Counted from the first letter of the stretch, positions 7,601 to 13,200 are shown. The stretch: DNA of 14,526 nucleotides from JASJBU01 sp039714735 (GCA_039714735.1 JBDLIT010000105.1:1-14526), one strand, 5' to 3'. Notes: generated by a model not told the origin, from the letters alone. Numbers and translations are program-made.

Positions 7601-7949
7601 ATTCCAGTACCCTGGAGCGGGCCCAGTAGATATCCGTATCGTCATCGAAGATCACATAGACATAGGAATCGCCGAAGAATGAGTAGCCGCGCACCACCCG
7701 GGTGCCGGGCACCGACATCATGGTGGTGGTGATTGGGTAGGTGATCTGATCCTCGATGACCCGGGGGGACTGGCCGGGATAACTGGTCTTGATGATGACC
7801 TGCACATCCGACAGGTCGGGGATGGCATCCAGTGGGGTCTGCTGGACCATCAGCCAACCCCAGATGCTGATTATCAGGGTCATGATAATGACCAGCAGGC
7901 GGTTCCTCAGGGACCACTCAATGATGCGAACCGGCATGCTCTTCGTCAC
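4617..7949 (-). CDS. cusA: CusA-type heavy-metal RND efflux permease (Cu+/Ag+)
   Basis: The inner-membrane proton-driven pump of a CusCBA tripartite efflux system. I use the GTG at 7947-7949 (GGAG eight bases upstream), giving 1110 residues; a TTG one codon earlier and an ATG at 7937 are alternatives. It matches E. coli CusA throughout: DALPDLSDVQVIIKTSYPG-like start (here DAIPDLSDVQV), ARSRVLEYLNQ, LGPDASGVGWIY, and the TM4 motif GAMVDAAIVMIENAHK with the proton-relay Asp at 409. GAMVDAA is the Cu/Ag type rather than the CzcA type. Met679 (APLTMIET) and Met728 (RIDMLSTG) lie in segments that carry metal-binding Met in CusA; I cannot place the third without an alignment. The C-terminal GFIALAGVAAEFGV and GAVLRVRPKAMT are intact. 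It is about 60 residues longer than E. coli CusA because of a Trp-rich insertion near 555-611. It is translationally coupled to cusB (stop at 7955). Confidence 0.95.
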   Translation of the reverse strand: MTKSMPVRIIEWSLRNRLLVIIMTLIISIWGWLMVQQTPLDAIPDLSDVQVIIKTSYPGQSPRVIEDQITYPITTTMMSVPGTRVVRGYSFFGDSYVYVIFDDDTDIYWARSRVLEYLNQASADLPDGVVPRLGPDASGVGWIYSYALVDKSGRHDLAQLRSLQDWFLKYELQAVAGVSEVATVGGMVKQYQVVLNPEKLRAYGIPFRQVADAIRNANREVGGSVIEMAESEYMVRTRGYISSLTDIEQIPIDVTEDNIPILLQDLAHVQIGPEMRRAIAELDGEGEVTGGIVVMRYGENALTTISAVKEKLETLKPGLPDGVEIVETYDRSGLILRSVDNLTEKLIQELIVISLVCLVFLFHIRSSIVAIVSLPLGILIAFIIMRQQGINANIMSLGGIAITIGAMVDAAIVMIENAHKHLERAGPKLSDSERWRVIGQATAEVGPALFYSLLIITLSFLPVFALEAQEGRLFTPLVYTKTFAMAAAAGLAVTLVPVLMGYFIRGQIPTESYNPLIRVLIAFYRPLLRLVLAMPRTVLLVSLLIVLSISVPLFGIKGMLEPLEWPIRLTQLVAPEWSEEKLQSIEEWEQQQASSWRNTFSETPWLARLGKGLGSEFMPDLFEGDLMYMPTTLPSLSIGKAQELLQQTDRLIRQTPEVERVFGKIGRAETATDPAPLTMIETLIKLKPQAEWRPGMTLEKLKQELDQRVKFPGLTNAWIMPIKTRIDMLSTGIKTPVGVKVAGSDIETIERIGREIEQVLMPLNGTASVYSERVAGGRYIEIIPKRLEAARLGLNIEDINEIVSAAVGGVNITQTVEGLERYPVNLRFPREQRDDVHKLRELPLVTQTGAQIPLSQIAEVKVMDGPPMLKSENGRINGWTFVDIRNVDLGSYVDVAKAAVREQVELPPGYSIAWSGQYEYMIRAQEKLMKVVPMTLLIIFLLLYLIFRRITEAVMVLLSLPFALVGGFWLLILLDYNLSVAVTVGFIALAGVAAEFGVIMLLYLDNALDKYAREGRLNDRQDLKNAIMEGAVLRVRPKAMTVAVIIAGLLPIMLSAGTGSEVMQRIAAPMIGGMITAPLLSMLVIPAVYLLWKQREMRQRSKKSPAPPAE

Positions 7950-7954
7950 CAATC

Positions 7955-9931
7955 CTACTCCATCATGCGCAGAAAGCTGGCCTGCAGGCTGGATTCGGAA
8001 TCGATCAGGAACTGCCCGGAGACCACTATCTCGTCCCCTTCGGTGAGCCCTGAGAGGATCTCAGCTCGGCCGCCACTCCAGATGCCCGTGGTCACTTCCA
8101 CTGGCTGGAAATGCCCTTTACCCAGTGAGATCACTACCAGTTCCCGCTCACCGGTGATGATAACCGCCTCGCGGGGCACGCTGAGGACATCATGCTTGGT
8201 TGCACTGGATGAGAGATCGACCTGTACGAACATGTTCAACAGCAAGGCCTCGTCCGGGTTGTTTACCTCGATCCGGGCGCGCAGGGTGCGGGTCTTCAGG
8301 TCCACCTCCGGGTAGATGAAGTCGACCACGCCGGCCCAGGTTCGTCCGGGGATGGCGGGAGCGGTGATCTCTACCTTGTGGCCTTTCCTGACCCAGGGAG
8401 CCTGGTGTTCGTAGATGTTCACCATCACCCAGACCTCGCTCAGGTCTACAATCGTGAACATCGATTGATAGGGCTCCACGTAAGTCCCTTCACGCACATT
8501 CAGCTCGGTCACCAGGCCACCCTGGGGCGCCATGAGCTGAATCGTATTCTGTACTTTGCGGCTGTTTTCGACGCGCATGATATCCATGGGTGACACATTC
8601 AGCAGACGCAGGGAGTTACGCAAGGAATCCACCTTGGCGGAAAGTTCGGTCTTTCGACTAGGGTCGAAGGCGACCAGATCATGCTCTTCCAGGGCAGTGA
8701 TGAAATCGAGTTGGGCCCGGTTGATCCAGGGTGAATAGAAATCTATCAGCTCATCTTTGCGTTCGACCCTGTCGCCTTCTGTGGTCAGGTAGAGATTCTC
8801 CACCCAACCGCCGGCCCGTGGGTGGATGTAGAGGATACGGTCGTCATCCGCGGTGACTATGCCTTGGGTTCTGACCTCTTTTTCCAGGGATTGCTTTTGC
8901 ACCTTGGTGGTGCGGACCCCCATGTTCTGGATCACAGCGCCCGACAGGAAGACCTGAGGATGCTCCCCGGTTGGTGCGGCGCTCTCCTTGGCTACCAGGT
9001 CCATGCCGCAGATCGGGCAGCTGCCACCAGGCTCATGCTGCATGATCTGTGGATGCATGGGGCAGATATAGGTCGTGCCCGGGTCGTGTTGGTGCTCTAC
9101 GACGCTTTTTTCAATAGTCTTCTCCACCAGGTCCATACCGCAAATCGGGCAGGAACCGTCTGGGTCCTTGCTGATGATTTGTGGATGCATGGGACAGACG
9201 TAGGTTGGATCCTGATGCTTACGAGCATGTTCCACCGGACTCTCCTGCATGGTCTGCTCGACTGTGGTTGCTCCGGGAAGATCCAGAGTCATGCGTTTCG
9301 GCATCGAGTGATCATGCTGGGCGGACTCTGAATGCGTATGCTCCATCTTGCGGGTTGTTTGGAATTCTGTGTTTTCCCAAAACAGGGCAGGTTTATCTTT
9401 TGGGGGCATGGGCATATTTCCTTGCTCCATACCCTTGGTCATAGGGGCGGCGTGATCGTGCGTCGAGTGATCGACTTTACTCCCACCCATCTCCTGAGCC
9501 ACCAGAAACATGCCGCATTGGGAGCATTTCCCGGGCTTATCGCTGACCTCGTCCGGGTGCATGGGGCAGACATAGCGCGCCTCTTGGTGTTCGTGCTGAT
9601 GAGACATGTCCGCCATGGGCATGGCAGTTCGATCCGGGGCGCCAGCCTCCTGCTTCACCAGAAACATTCCGCATTGGGAACATTTTCCGGGCTTGTCGCT
9701 GACCTCGTCCGGGTGCATGGGGCAGACATAGGCCGCTTGCTGGTGGTCATGCTGATGGCCCTGGTCCATGTTGGATTGCGCCAGCATTTCGTGCTGGCTC
9801 TCGGTGACCTCAAGAGCATCCGTTTCAGGGGAGGAGTGTGCGAGTGGGCTATTCAATGCGAACGCCAGGCAAAGGAGTGTGGCAAAAGATGATCTGCACA
9901 CTCTCCGGCTATTTAAATACTGCTCTTTCAT
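7955..9931 (-). CDS. cusB: CusB-type periplasmic adaptor with four N-terminal metal-binding modules
   Basis: Membrane-fusion subunit that links the CusA pump to an outer-membrane channel. The frame is open to 9973, but I chose ATG 9929-9931: it gives a signal peptide (MKEQYLNSRR, hydrophobic core to about residue 33) with AGG ten bases upstream, whereas the longer form would start inside a GC-rich palindromic repeat. The product is 658 residues, far longer than the about 400 of E. coli CusB. Residues 68-92, 120-144, 244-269 and 288-313 are four heavy-metal-binding modules of the pattern Y(V/I)CPMHP ... C(S/P)xCGM. The first two read CPMHPDE ... CSQCGMFLV and the last two CPMHPQI ... CPICGMDLV. 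They are joined by His/Met-rich linkers, the longest at about 152-226. The adaptor core follows from about 323 (VFLSGAVIQNMGVRT, GWVENLY ... EGDRV, LMAPQGGLVTELNVREG, VWVMVNIYE, IPGRTWAGVVDFIYPEVD, REAVI). No cusC lies in the window, so the channel must be elsewhere or shared. Confidence 0.93.
   Translation of the reverse strand: MKEQYLNSRRVCRSSFATLLCLAFALNSPLAHSSPETDALEVTESQHEMLAQSNMDQGHQHDHQQAAYVCPMHPDEVSDKPGKCSQCGMFLVKQEAGAPDRTAMPMADMSHQHEHQEARYVCPMHPDEVSDKPGKCSQCGMFLVAQEMGGSKVDHSTHDHAAPMTKGMEQGNMPMPPKDKPALFWENTEFQTTRKMEHTHSESAQHDHSMPKRMTLDLPGATTVEQTMQESPVEHARKHQDPTYVCPMHPQIISKDPDGSCPICGMDLVEKTIEKSVVEHQHDPGTTYICPMHPQIMQHEPGGSCPICGMDLVAKESAAPTGEHPQVFLSGAVIQNMGVRTTKVQKQSLEKEVRTQGIVTADDDRILYIHPRAGGWVENLYLTTEGDRVERKDELIDFYSPWINRAQLDFITALEEHDLVAFDPSRKTELSAKVDSLRNSLRLLNVSPMDIMRVENSRKVQNTIQLMAPQGGLVTELNVREGTYVEPYQSMFTIVDLSEVWVMVNIYEHQAPWVRKGHKVEITAPAIPGRTWAGVVDFIYPEVDLKTRTLRARIEVNNPDEALLLNMFVQVDLSSSATKHDVLSVPREAVIITGERELVVISLGKGHFQPVEVTTGIWSGGRAEILSGLTEGDEIVVSGQFLIDSESSLQASFLRMME
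9500..9575. repeat. 76-bp direct repeat, copy encoding CusB module 2
   Basis: Differs from the copy at 9656-9731 at only about four positions. The period is 156 bp. It encodes the second CPMHPDE ... CSQCGMFLV module of CusB. The near identity at DNA level, including third positions, indicates a recent in-frame duplication or gene conversion. Confidence 0.85.
9656..9731. repeat. 76-bp direct repeat, copy encoding CusB module 1
   Basis: Partner of 9500-9575. The 80 bases between the two copies encode a variable His/Met-rich linker and are much less conserved than the modules. Confidence 0.85.
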
Positions 9932-9960
9932 CTGTTTTTTACCTAGTGACCGTCCAGAAA

Positions 9961-9994
9961 CTCCCCCTCCCACCGGGAGGGGCTGGGGGGAGGG
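9961..9994. repeat. GC-rich palindromic intergenic repeat (REP-like)
   Basis: CCCCTCCC-ACC-GGGAGGGG forms a strong hairpin, followed by GCTGGGGGGAGGG, which could pair with the same C-rich arm. This general type (CCCTCCC...GGGAGGG-CTGGGG-GAGGG) is common between genes in many Proteobacteria. It lies in the 142-base gap between FKBP-2 and cusB and overlaps the unlikely upstream part of the cusB frame. It might attenuate transcription coming from FKBP-2, but no T-tract follows. Confidence 0.6.
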
Positions 9995-10073
9995 AATGAC
10001 CTTGTTTCTAAACGAACGCTACCTAGCCATGATCTGGGGTAAGCCTGACTATGCGCCCTGCTCCACTTGCTCG

Positions 10074-10763
10074 TTATTGGATCGAGATCAGCTCTACATC
10101 GAATATCAGGGTGCTGTGGGGGGGGATTTTCGCGCCGGAGCCATTCTCGCCATAGGCCAGTTCGGAGGGGATGAACAGCTGCCAATGATCACCCCGTTGC
10201 ATCAGCTGCAGGGCTTCGGTCCAACCCTTGATAACCTGATCCACCTGAAAGCTGGCGGGCTTGTTGCGGCTGCGGGAACTGTCGAATTCCGTCCCGTCGA
10301 TAAGCTTGCCGCGGTAGCTGACCAGTACCTTGTCGCTCAACTTCGGGTGTTTGCCGCCTCCCTGTTCGAGGACTCTGTACTGCAGGCCGCTCGCAGTCGT
10401 CGTTACCCCCACTCTTTTGGCGTTTTGCTCCAGAAACTGACGGTTCTTGTCGATTTGTAGCTTGAGACTCTCCGCTCTTTTCTTTTTCTTCAGCTCCGCG
10501 ACGTGCTTGCCCAGGTCCCCCATGGTTCTTTTTATCTCCTGGGGCGTCATCAGGGGCTCATTGTCTGAAAGTGCGTCCTGTATCCCTTGTGTGATGGCTT
10601 CAGGGCGAATTTCAATCTCTTGATATTTGAAATCGCCACCAATCTGATAGCCCACGCTGTAATTGATCTTGGCTGTTTGATCCTTGAGCGCTACAGGCTG
10701 TTCTGCTGCGTAGCTATTGGTAATCAGGATAGTAGTGAACAAAGATACTGCTAAAGTCTTCAC
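10074..10763 (-). CDS. Periplasmic FKBP-type peptidyl-prolyl cis-trans isomerase 2
   Basis: 229 residues from the GTG at 10761-10763. I prefer it to the ATG at 10784 because AGGAG lies seven bases upstream of the GTG and the resulting N-terminus is a clean signal peptide (MKTLAVSLFTTILITNSYA). The dimerisation domain (about 30-118, AKINYSVGYQIGGDF) is followed by the FKBP domain (about 125-229). Pocket residues are intact: Tyr150, Phe160-Asp161, Phe172, Val177-Ile178, Trp181, Tyr204 and Phe221. It shares long runs with FKBP-1, for example NKPA(T/S)FQV and VIKGWTEALQLMQ, so the two are clear paralogues. It lies 142 bases upstream of cusB on the same strand and could be co-transcribed with cusBA, although the GC-rich repeat between them may interfere. 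An active periplasmic foldase is expected; a dedicated role with the copper pump is inference. Confidence 0.93.
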   Translation of the reverse strand: MKTLAVSLFTTILITNSYAAEQPVALKDQTAKINYSVGYQIGGDFKYQEIEIRPEAITQGIQDALSDNEPLMTPQEIKRTMGDLGKHVAELKKKKRAESLKLQIDKNRQFLEQNAKRVGVTTTASGLQYRVLEQGGGKHPKLSDKVLVSYRGKLIDGTEFDSSRSRNKPASFQVDQVIKGWTEALQLMQRGDHWQLFIPSELAYGENGSGAKIPPHSTLIFDVELISIQ

Positions 10764-10770
10764 CTGGATT

Positions 10771-10775
10771 CTCCT
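10771..10775 (-). promoter_or_regulatory. Ribosome binding site deciding the GTG start of FKBP-2
   Basis: AGGAG on the minus strand, seven bases upstream of the GTG at 10761-10763. In the longer reading this site would be inside the coding sequence. Confidence 0.7.
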
Positions 10776-11012
10776 TTGGCGCATATTCTTCTGGTGTGCA
10801 TCGCCCGTTACAGATCGGAAGCCTGCCGCAATGACTGACGGCGTTTTTTAGCATAAGAGCTGGAGCACGGATTTTTAATTGCGCTAGATGATACCAGCCT
10901 TAATCACTGGAGTGAAAATAGATTCTTGTTCTCCACTGCCGTGTCCTGCCAAGGCCACTAAAAATCCTTGAGTGAGCAAGATCTTTGCAAGTGAGTCAAA
11001 TTTCAGGAATAA

Positions 11013-11073
11013 CTCTCGCAAAGACGCCAAGACGCAAAGTCTTTTCTTGGCGAGCTTTGCGTCTTTGCGAGAG
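11013..11073. repeat. Long inverted repeat of the TTTGCGTCTTTGCGAGAG type
   Basis: CTCTCGCAAAGACGC (11013-11027) pairs with GCGTCTTTGCGAGAG (11059-11073). Inside, a second pairing GCCAAGA with TCTTGGC is possible, as is GACGCAAAG with CTTTGCGTC, so alternative folds exist. Repeats of this sequence type recur in many environmental bacterial genomes between genes. Function unknown; it may be a small non-autonomous element or a structured RNA/DNA cruciform. Confidence 0.7.
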
Positions 11074-11177
11074 AAAAACCCTTCCTAAATCTTGGTCTGA
11101 GGCTCAGCCTCGCTAGAATTTTTGTCCTGAACCAAGAACAAAGTGGCTGGTTATTCTTGCAGTATTCTTGGGGTTAT

Positions 11178-11190
11178 GTTTACAGTAAAC
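11178..11190. promoter_or_regulatory. Perfect palindrome upstream of the plus-strand gene, possible operator
   Basis: GTTTAC-A-GTAAAC, a 6-1-6 palindrome 45 bases before the ATG at 11236. TTTACA inside it could serve as a -35 with TCAAAT 18 bases on as a poor -10, so a repressor bound here would block transcription. This is a pattern match only. Confidence 0.3.
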
Positions 11191-11235
11191 TGCTTAAACA
11201 AATCAAATAACAACTAGGTTATTAAGGGGAGTAAA

Positions 11236-12003
11236 ATGTTCAAACGCATGAAAATTATCACCGCCGCATTAGCGGCATTCAGTGTTGTACCGTTGGCTCA
11301 TGCGGATTCCACGCTGGTTTATGAACAGGCTGGTGCGGATGGGAGCAAAACCCAACACACTATCTCCATTAGCGGGCGCTGGCTGCGGCTCGAATCCGAA
11401 CCCAAGGGAAAGTACGACTACACCGTGATGGATACCGGACGCTTGCTGATGTTCGAGGTGGATGATAAGGCAAAGAGTTTTCAGGTTACCCGGATGGGGC
11501 GGCTCTACTGGCCGGCCACTCCATTGAATACGCCAAAATTTATGCCCATTCCCAAAAAGCAGGCGGTTTCTGGGGTGAGCTGCCAGCAAGTGCATGAAAT
11601 GGGAAAAGACAAAAAGATGATTGCGGAGCACTGCATGACCGCTGGTGGGCTGCTCGGTCTGAACGCGCGCGAGATGATCACCTTGTCACGTCTGTTCATG
11701 TCGGCGCGGCGGATCGGCTTGGGTTGGCCTGGCGTGGCGACCCCGGATGAACGTCAGGTCTCGATTCTGAGCAAAAGCTCTGGTGGAGAGAGCCAGACGT
11801 TCAAGTCTGTTGCTCATGGTCGGGTCGCGAAAAATCTATTGAAGGTTCCTGATGCATACAAACGGCTGAAGCCTGATCTGCCGATAAAGGAGAAAAACAA
11901 GACGCAAGAGGCAGCAGCCGAAAAACCAAAAGCGAAGGGTGAGAAGGAACAGCTAAAATCCGAGGTAAAGCCTGAGGCCGGTGAGTCCAAGGCGCCAGAG
12001 TAA
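11236..12003 (+). CDS. Secreted protein of unknown function with charged C-terminal tail (DUF4412/LolA-like?)
   Basis: 255 residues, ATG with GGGGAG four bases upstream. A signal peptide (MFKRMKIITAALAAFSVVPLAHA, cleavage after residue 23) is followed by a beta-rich domain of about 190 residues (STLVYEQ, ISGRWLRLESE, YTVMDTGRLLMFEVDDKAKSF). This pattern resembles exported DUF4412/LolA-fold proteins; I give that as a guess. A segment at 116-134 combines Cys116, His120, Met122, Met128, His132, Cys133 and Met134, so either a disulfide or a metal site is possible. The tail from about 215 to 255 is low-complexity Lys/Glu/Ala, probably disordered. It is the only complete gene on the plus strand and is convergent with FKBP-3. 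No function can be assigned with confidence. Confidence 0.75.
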   Translation: MFKRMKIITAALAAFSVVPLAHADSTLVYEQAGADGSKTQHTISISGRWLRLESEPKGKYDYTVMDTGRLLMFEVDDKAKSFQVTRMGRLYWPATPLNTPKFMPIPKKQAVSGVSCQQVHEMGKDKKMIAEHCMTAGGLLGLNAREMITLSRLFMSARRIGLGWPGVATPDERQVSILSKSSGGESQTFKSVAHGRVAKNLLKVPDAYKRLKPDLPIKEKNKTQEAAAEKPKAKGEKEQLKSEVKPEAGESKAPE

Positions 12004-12046
12004 TCCTTAGGCGATAGATTCCCTGTCGTTGTAAAAATCCATCAAT

Positions 12047-12181
12047 GTAGGGTGGATAAGCACAGCGCAATCCACCAAGGAGCAATCACGACAAACCGTG
12101 ATGCTGGATTCTGGTGGATTACGGCGCCGGAAACCGTGGTGCACGTTCGGACTGTGGCGCCTGGCGCCTCATCCACCCTAC
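12047..12181. repeat. 135-bp palindromic repeat unit 1 (MITE/REP-like)
   Basis: It begins GTAGGGTGGAT and ends ATCCACCCTAC, giving perfect 11-bp terminal inverted repeats. Inside, AATCCACC pairs with GGTGGATT, and ATCACG-ACAAAC-CGTGAT forms a small hairpin. The unit is 94 percent identical to unit 2. Elements starting with GTAGGGTGGATAAGC are a known type of dispersed intergenic repeat in Gammaproteobacteria. It codes for nothing convincing and sits between the 3' ends of two convergent genes. Confidence 0.85.
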
Positions 12182-12189
12182 ATCAGTCC

Positions 12190-12324
12190 GTAGGGTGGAT
12201 AAGCGCAGCACAATCCACCAAGGAGCAATCACGTCAAACCATGATGCCGGATTCTGGTGGATTACGGCGCCGTAAACCCTGGTGCACGTTCGGACTGTGG
12301 TGCCTGGCGCCTCATCCACCCTAC
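12190..12324. repeat. 135-bp palindromic repeat unit 2 (MITE/REP-like)
   Basis: Same length and orientation as unit 1, eight mismatches, separated by only eight bases (12182-12189). It has the same 11-bp terminal inverted repeats. Its right end lies ten bases from the stop of FKBP-3, so the hairpin will be in or near that transcript's 3' end. Confidence 0.85.
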
Positions 12325-12334
12325 CTTCGAGTCG

Positions 12335-13069
12335 CTACTCTATTTGTTGATGTTTGTGTGTCTGCTCCGGCTTATCGATAGAGAGCAGTTCAACTTCAAT
12401 AATGATGGTCTGATGCGCCAGGGGGCCCTGCCGGCCATAAGCCAGCTCAGGGGGAAGGTAGAGCTCCCACTTTGCTCCTGGCTGCATCATTTGCAAGGCT
12501 TCGCTGAGGCCGGGGACGACGCTCCTCACGCGAAAACTGGCCGGCTTGCCTTTACTGTCAGAGCTGTTGAACACCTTTCCGCTCAAGGTCCGGGCCTGGT
12601 AGTTGACCGTGACCTGGTCATCAGCCGTGGGTTTCCGCCCGCTACCCGGTGTTAAGACCTTATATTGCAGCCTGCTGGGCATGGTTTTTACACCTTCCTT
12701 GGCCTGATTTTCCAGCATGAAGGCCGCGCCTTGGCTGCGTTTATCCGCTTCATCCTTTTTTCTTGCCGTTACCCGTGCTGTCGCCTTCTCTTTCATCTCC
12801 GTGGAGATCTTGCGCTTGAGATCCACCAGAGTGGCGTCCATCTCCTTCCGTTCCAGCAGAGGGGCAGCACCCGTGTGGCCATCCTGCATGCCTTGCTCGA
12901 GCGCTTGCTCGTCAAGACCAATTTTCTGGCGCTTGAAGTCACTGCCAATCTGGTGGCCGATACTGTAGTTGATGCGGTCGGCCTCGTCAGAGAGTGTGGT
13001 CTGTTCCGCTGCCTGGACGTTGCTGGTCAATATACAGACAAGAAAGGTTGCCGATAACTGCGTGCGCAT
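12335..13069 (-). CDS. Divergent periplasmic FKBP-like protein 3, active site altered
   Basis: 244 residues from the ATG at 13067-13069; GGAG lies eleven bases upstream and a signal peptide (MRTQLSATFLVCILTSNVQA) follows. The open frame extends to a TTG at 13126, but that would precede the signal peptide and overlap the promoter. The dimerisation domain (about 30-125, DRINYSIGHQIGSDFKRQ) is clear, and the FKBP domain spans about 133-231. Several canonical pocket residues are changed compared with FKBP-1 and -2: the Phe-Asp pair is Phe167-Asn168, Val-Ile is Val184-Val185, the pocket-floor Trp is Leu188, and the terminal Phe is Ile224. The loop after Tyr211 is about four residues shorter. The isomerase activity is therefore probably weak or lost, while chaperone and dimer functions could remain. 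The tail carries HKH. It has its own promoter and lies beside the multicopper oxidase gene. Confidence 0.9.
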   Translation of the reverse strand: MRTQLSATFLVCILTSNVQAAEQTTLSDEADRINYSIGHQIGSDFKRQKIGLDEQALEQGMQDGHTGAAPLLERKEMDATLVDLKRKISTEMKEKATARVTARKKDEADKRSQGAAFMLENQAKEGVKTMPSRLQYKVLTPGSGRKPTADDQVTVNYQARTLSGKVFNSSDSKGKPASFRVRSVVPGLSEALQMMQPGAKWELYLPPELAYGRQGPLAHQTIIIEVELLSIDKPEQTHKHQQIE

Positions 13070-13112
13070 AGTGAGGGTGTCTCCTGCTGAATGTTTCTGG
13101 ATGTTTTTTGTG

Positions 13113-13140
13113 ATATTAACAGGCAAAAAAATGGAGTCAA
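13113..13140 (-). promoter_or_regulatory. Sigma70 promoter of FKBP-3
   Basis: On the minus strand TTGACT (13135-13140) and TAATAT (13113-13118) are separated by 16 bases, the best promoter match in the window. The leader would be about 37 bases. The -35 overlaps the T-tract of the terminator of the upstream oxidase gene. Confidence 0.65.
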
Positions 13141-13163
13141 AAAAAGGCCGCCCGGAGGCGGCC
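13139..13163 (-). terminator. Rho-independent terminator of the multicopper oxidase gene
   Basis: On the minus strand GGCCGCC-TCCG-GGCGGCC is followed by seven T. It lies 37 bases after the oxidase stop codon. It separates the oxidase transcript from FKBP-3. Confidence 0.9.
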
Positions 13164-13200
13164 TGTAGTTGTGGTTGGAGCTAGTTATTATTCATTATTC

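Larger units (their letters stand above)
10785..11235. other. Divergent intergenic region between FKBP-2 and the plus-strand secreted gene
   Basis: About 450 bases, AT-richer than the genes, with no convincing ORF. It must hold the promoters of both flanking, divergently transcribed genes. It contains the long inverted repeat at 11013-11073, a short palindrome with GAGG/CCTC arms near 11099-11111 followed by a T-run, and the GTTTAC-A-GTAAAC palindrome at 11178-11190. For FKBP-2 I see only weak promoter matches (TTAAAA, 17 bases, TATGCT around 10850-10880, minus strand). Confidence 0.5.

Noticed and set aside
6687..7682. 331-residue open frame on the plus strand opposite cusA
   Set aside because: Its translation is His/Asp/Gln-rich without any recognisable motif and has the pattern expected from the antisense of a conserved transporter gene in a GC-rich region.
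8822..9331. Open frames on the plus strand opposite the CusB metal-binding modules
   Set aside because: Their repetitive translations (LWMHGADIGR-like) are simply the antisense of the repeated CPMHP modules.
9932..9973. Longer CusB starting at 9973
   Set aside because: It would place 14 Gly/Ser/Lys-rich residues, encoded in part by the GC-rich palindromic repeat, before the signal peptide.
12047..12324. CRISPR array
   Set aside because: Only two long units of 135 bp with an 8-base gap; no short repeats with unique spacers and no cas genes.
12052..12381. Open frame of 109 residues spanning the two palindromic repeats
   Set aside because: It translates the same repeat twice, runs into the antisense of FKBP-3, and the element's structure (terminal inverted repeats, internal hairpins) explains the sequence better.
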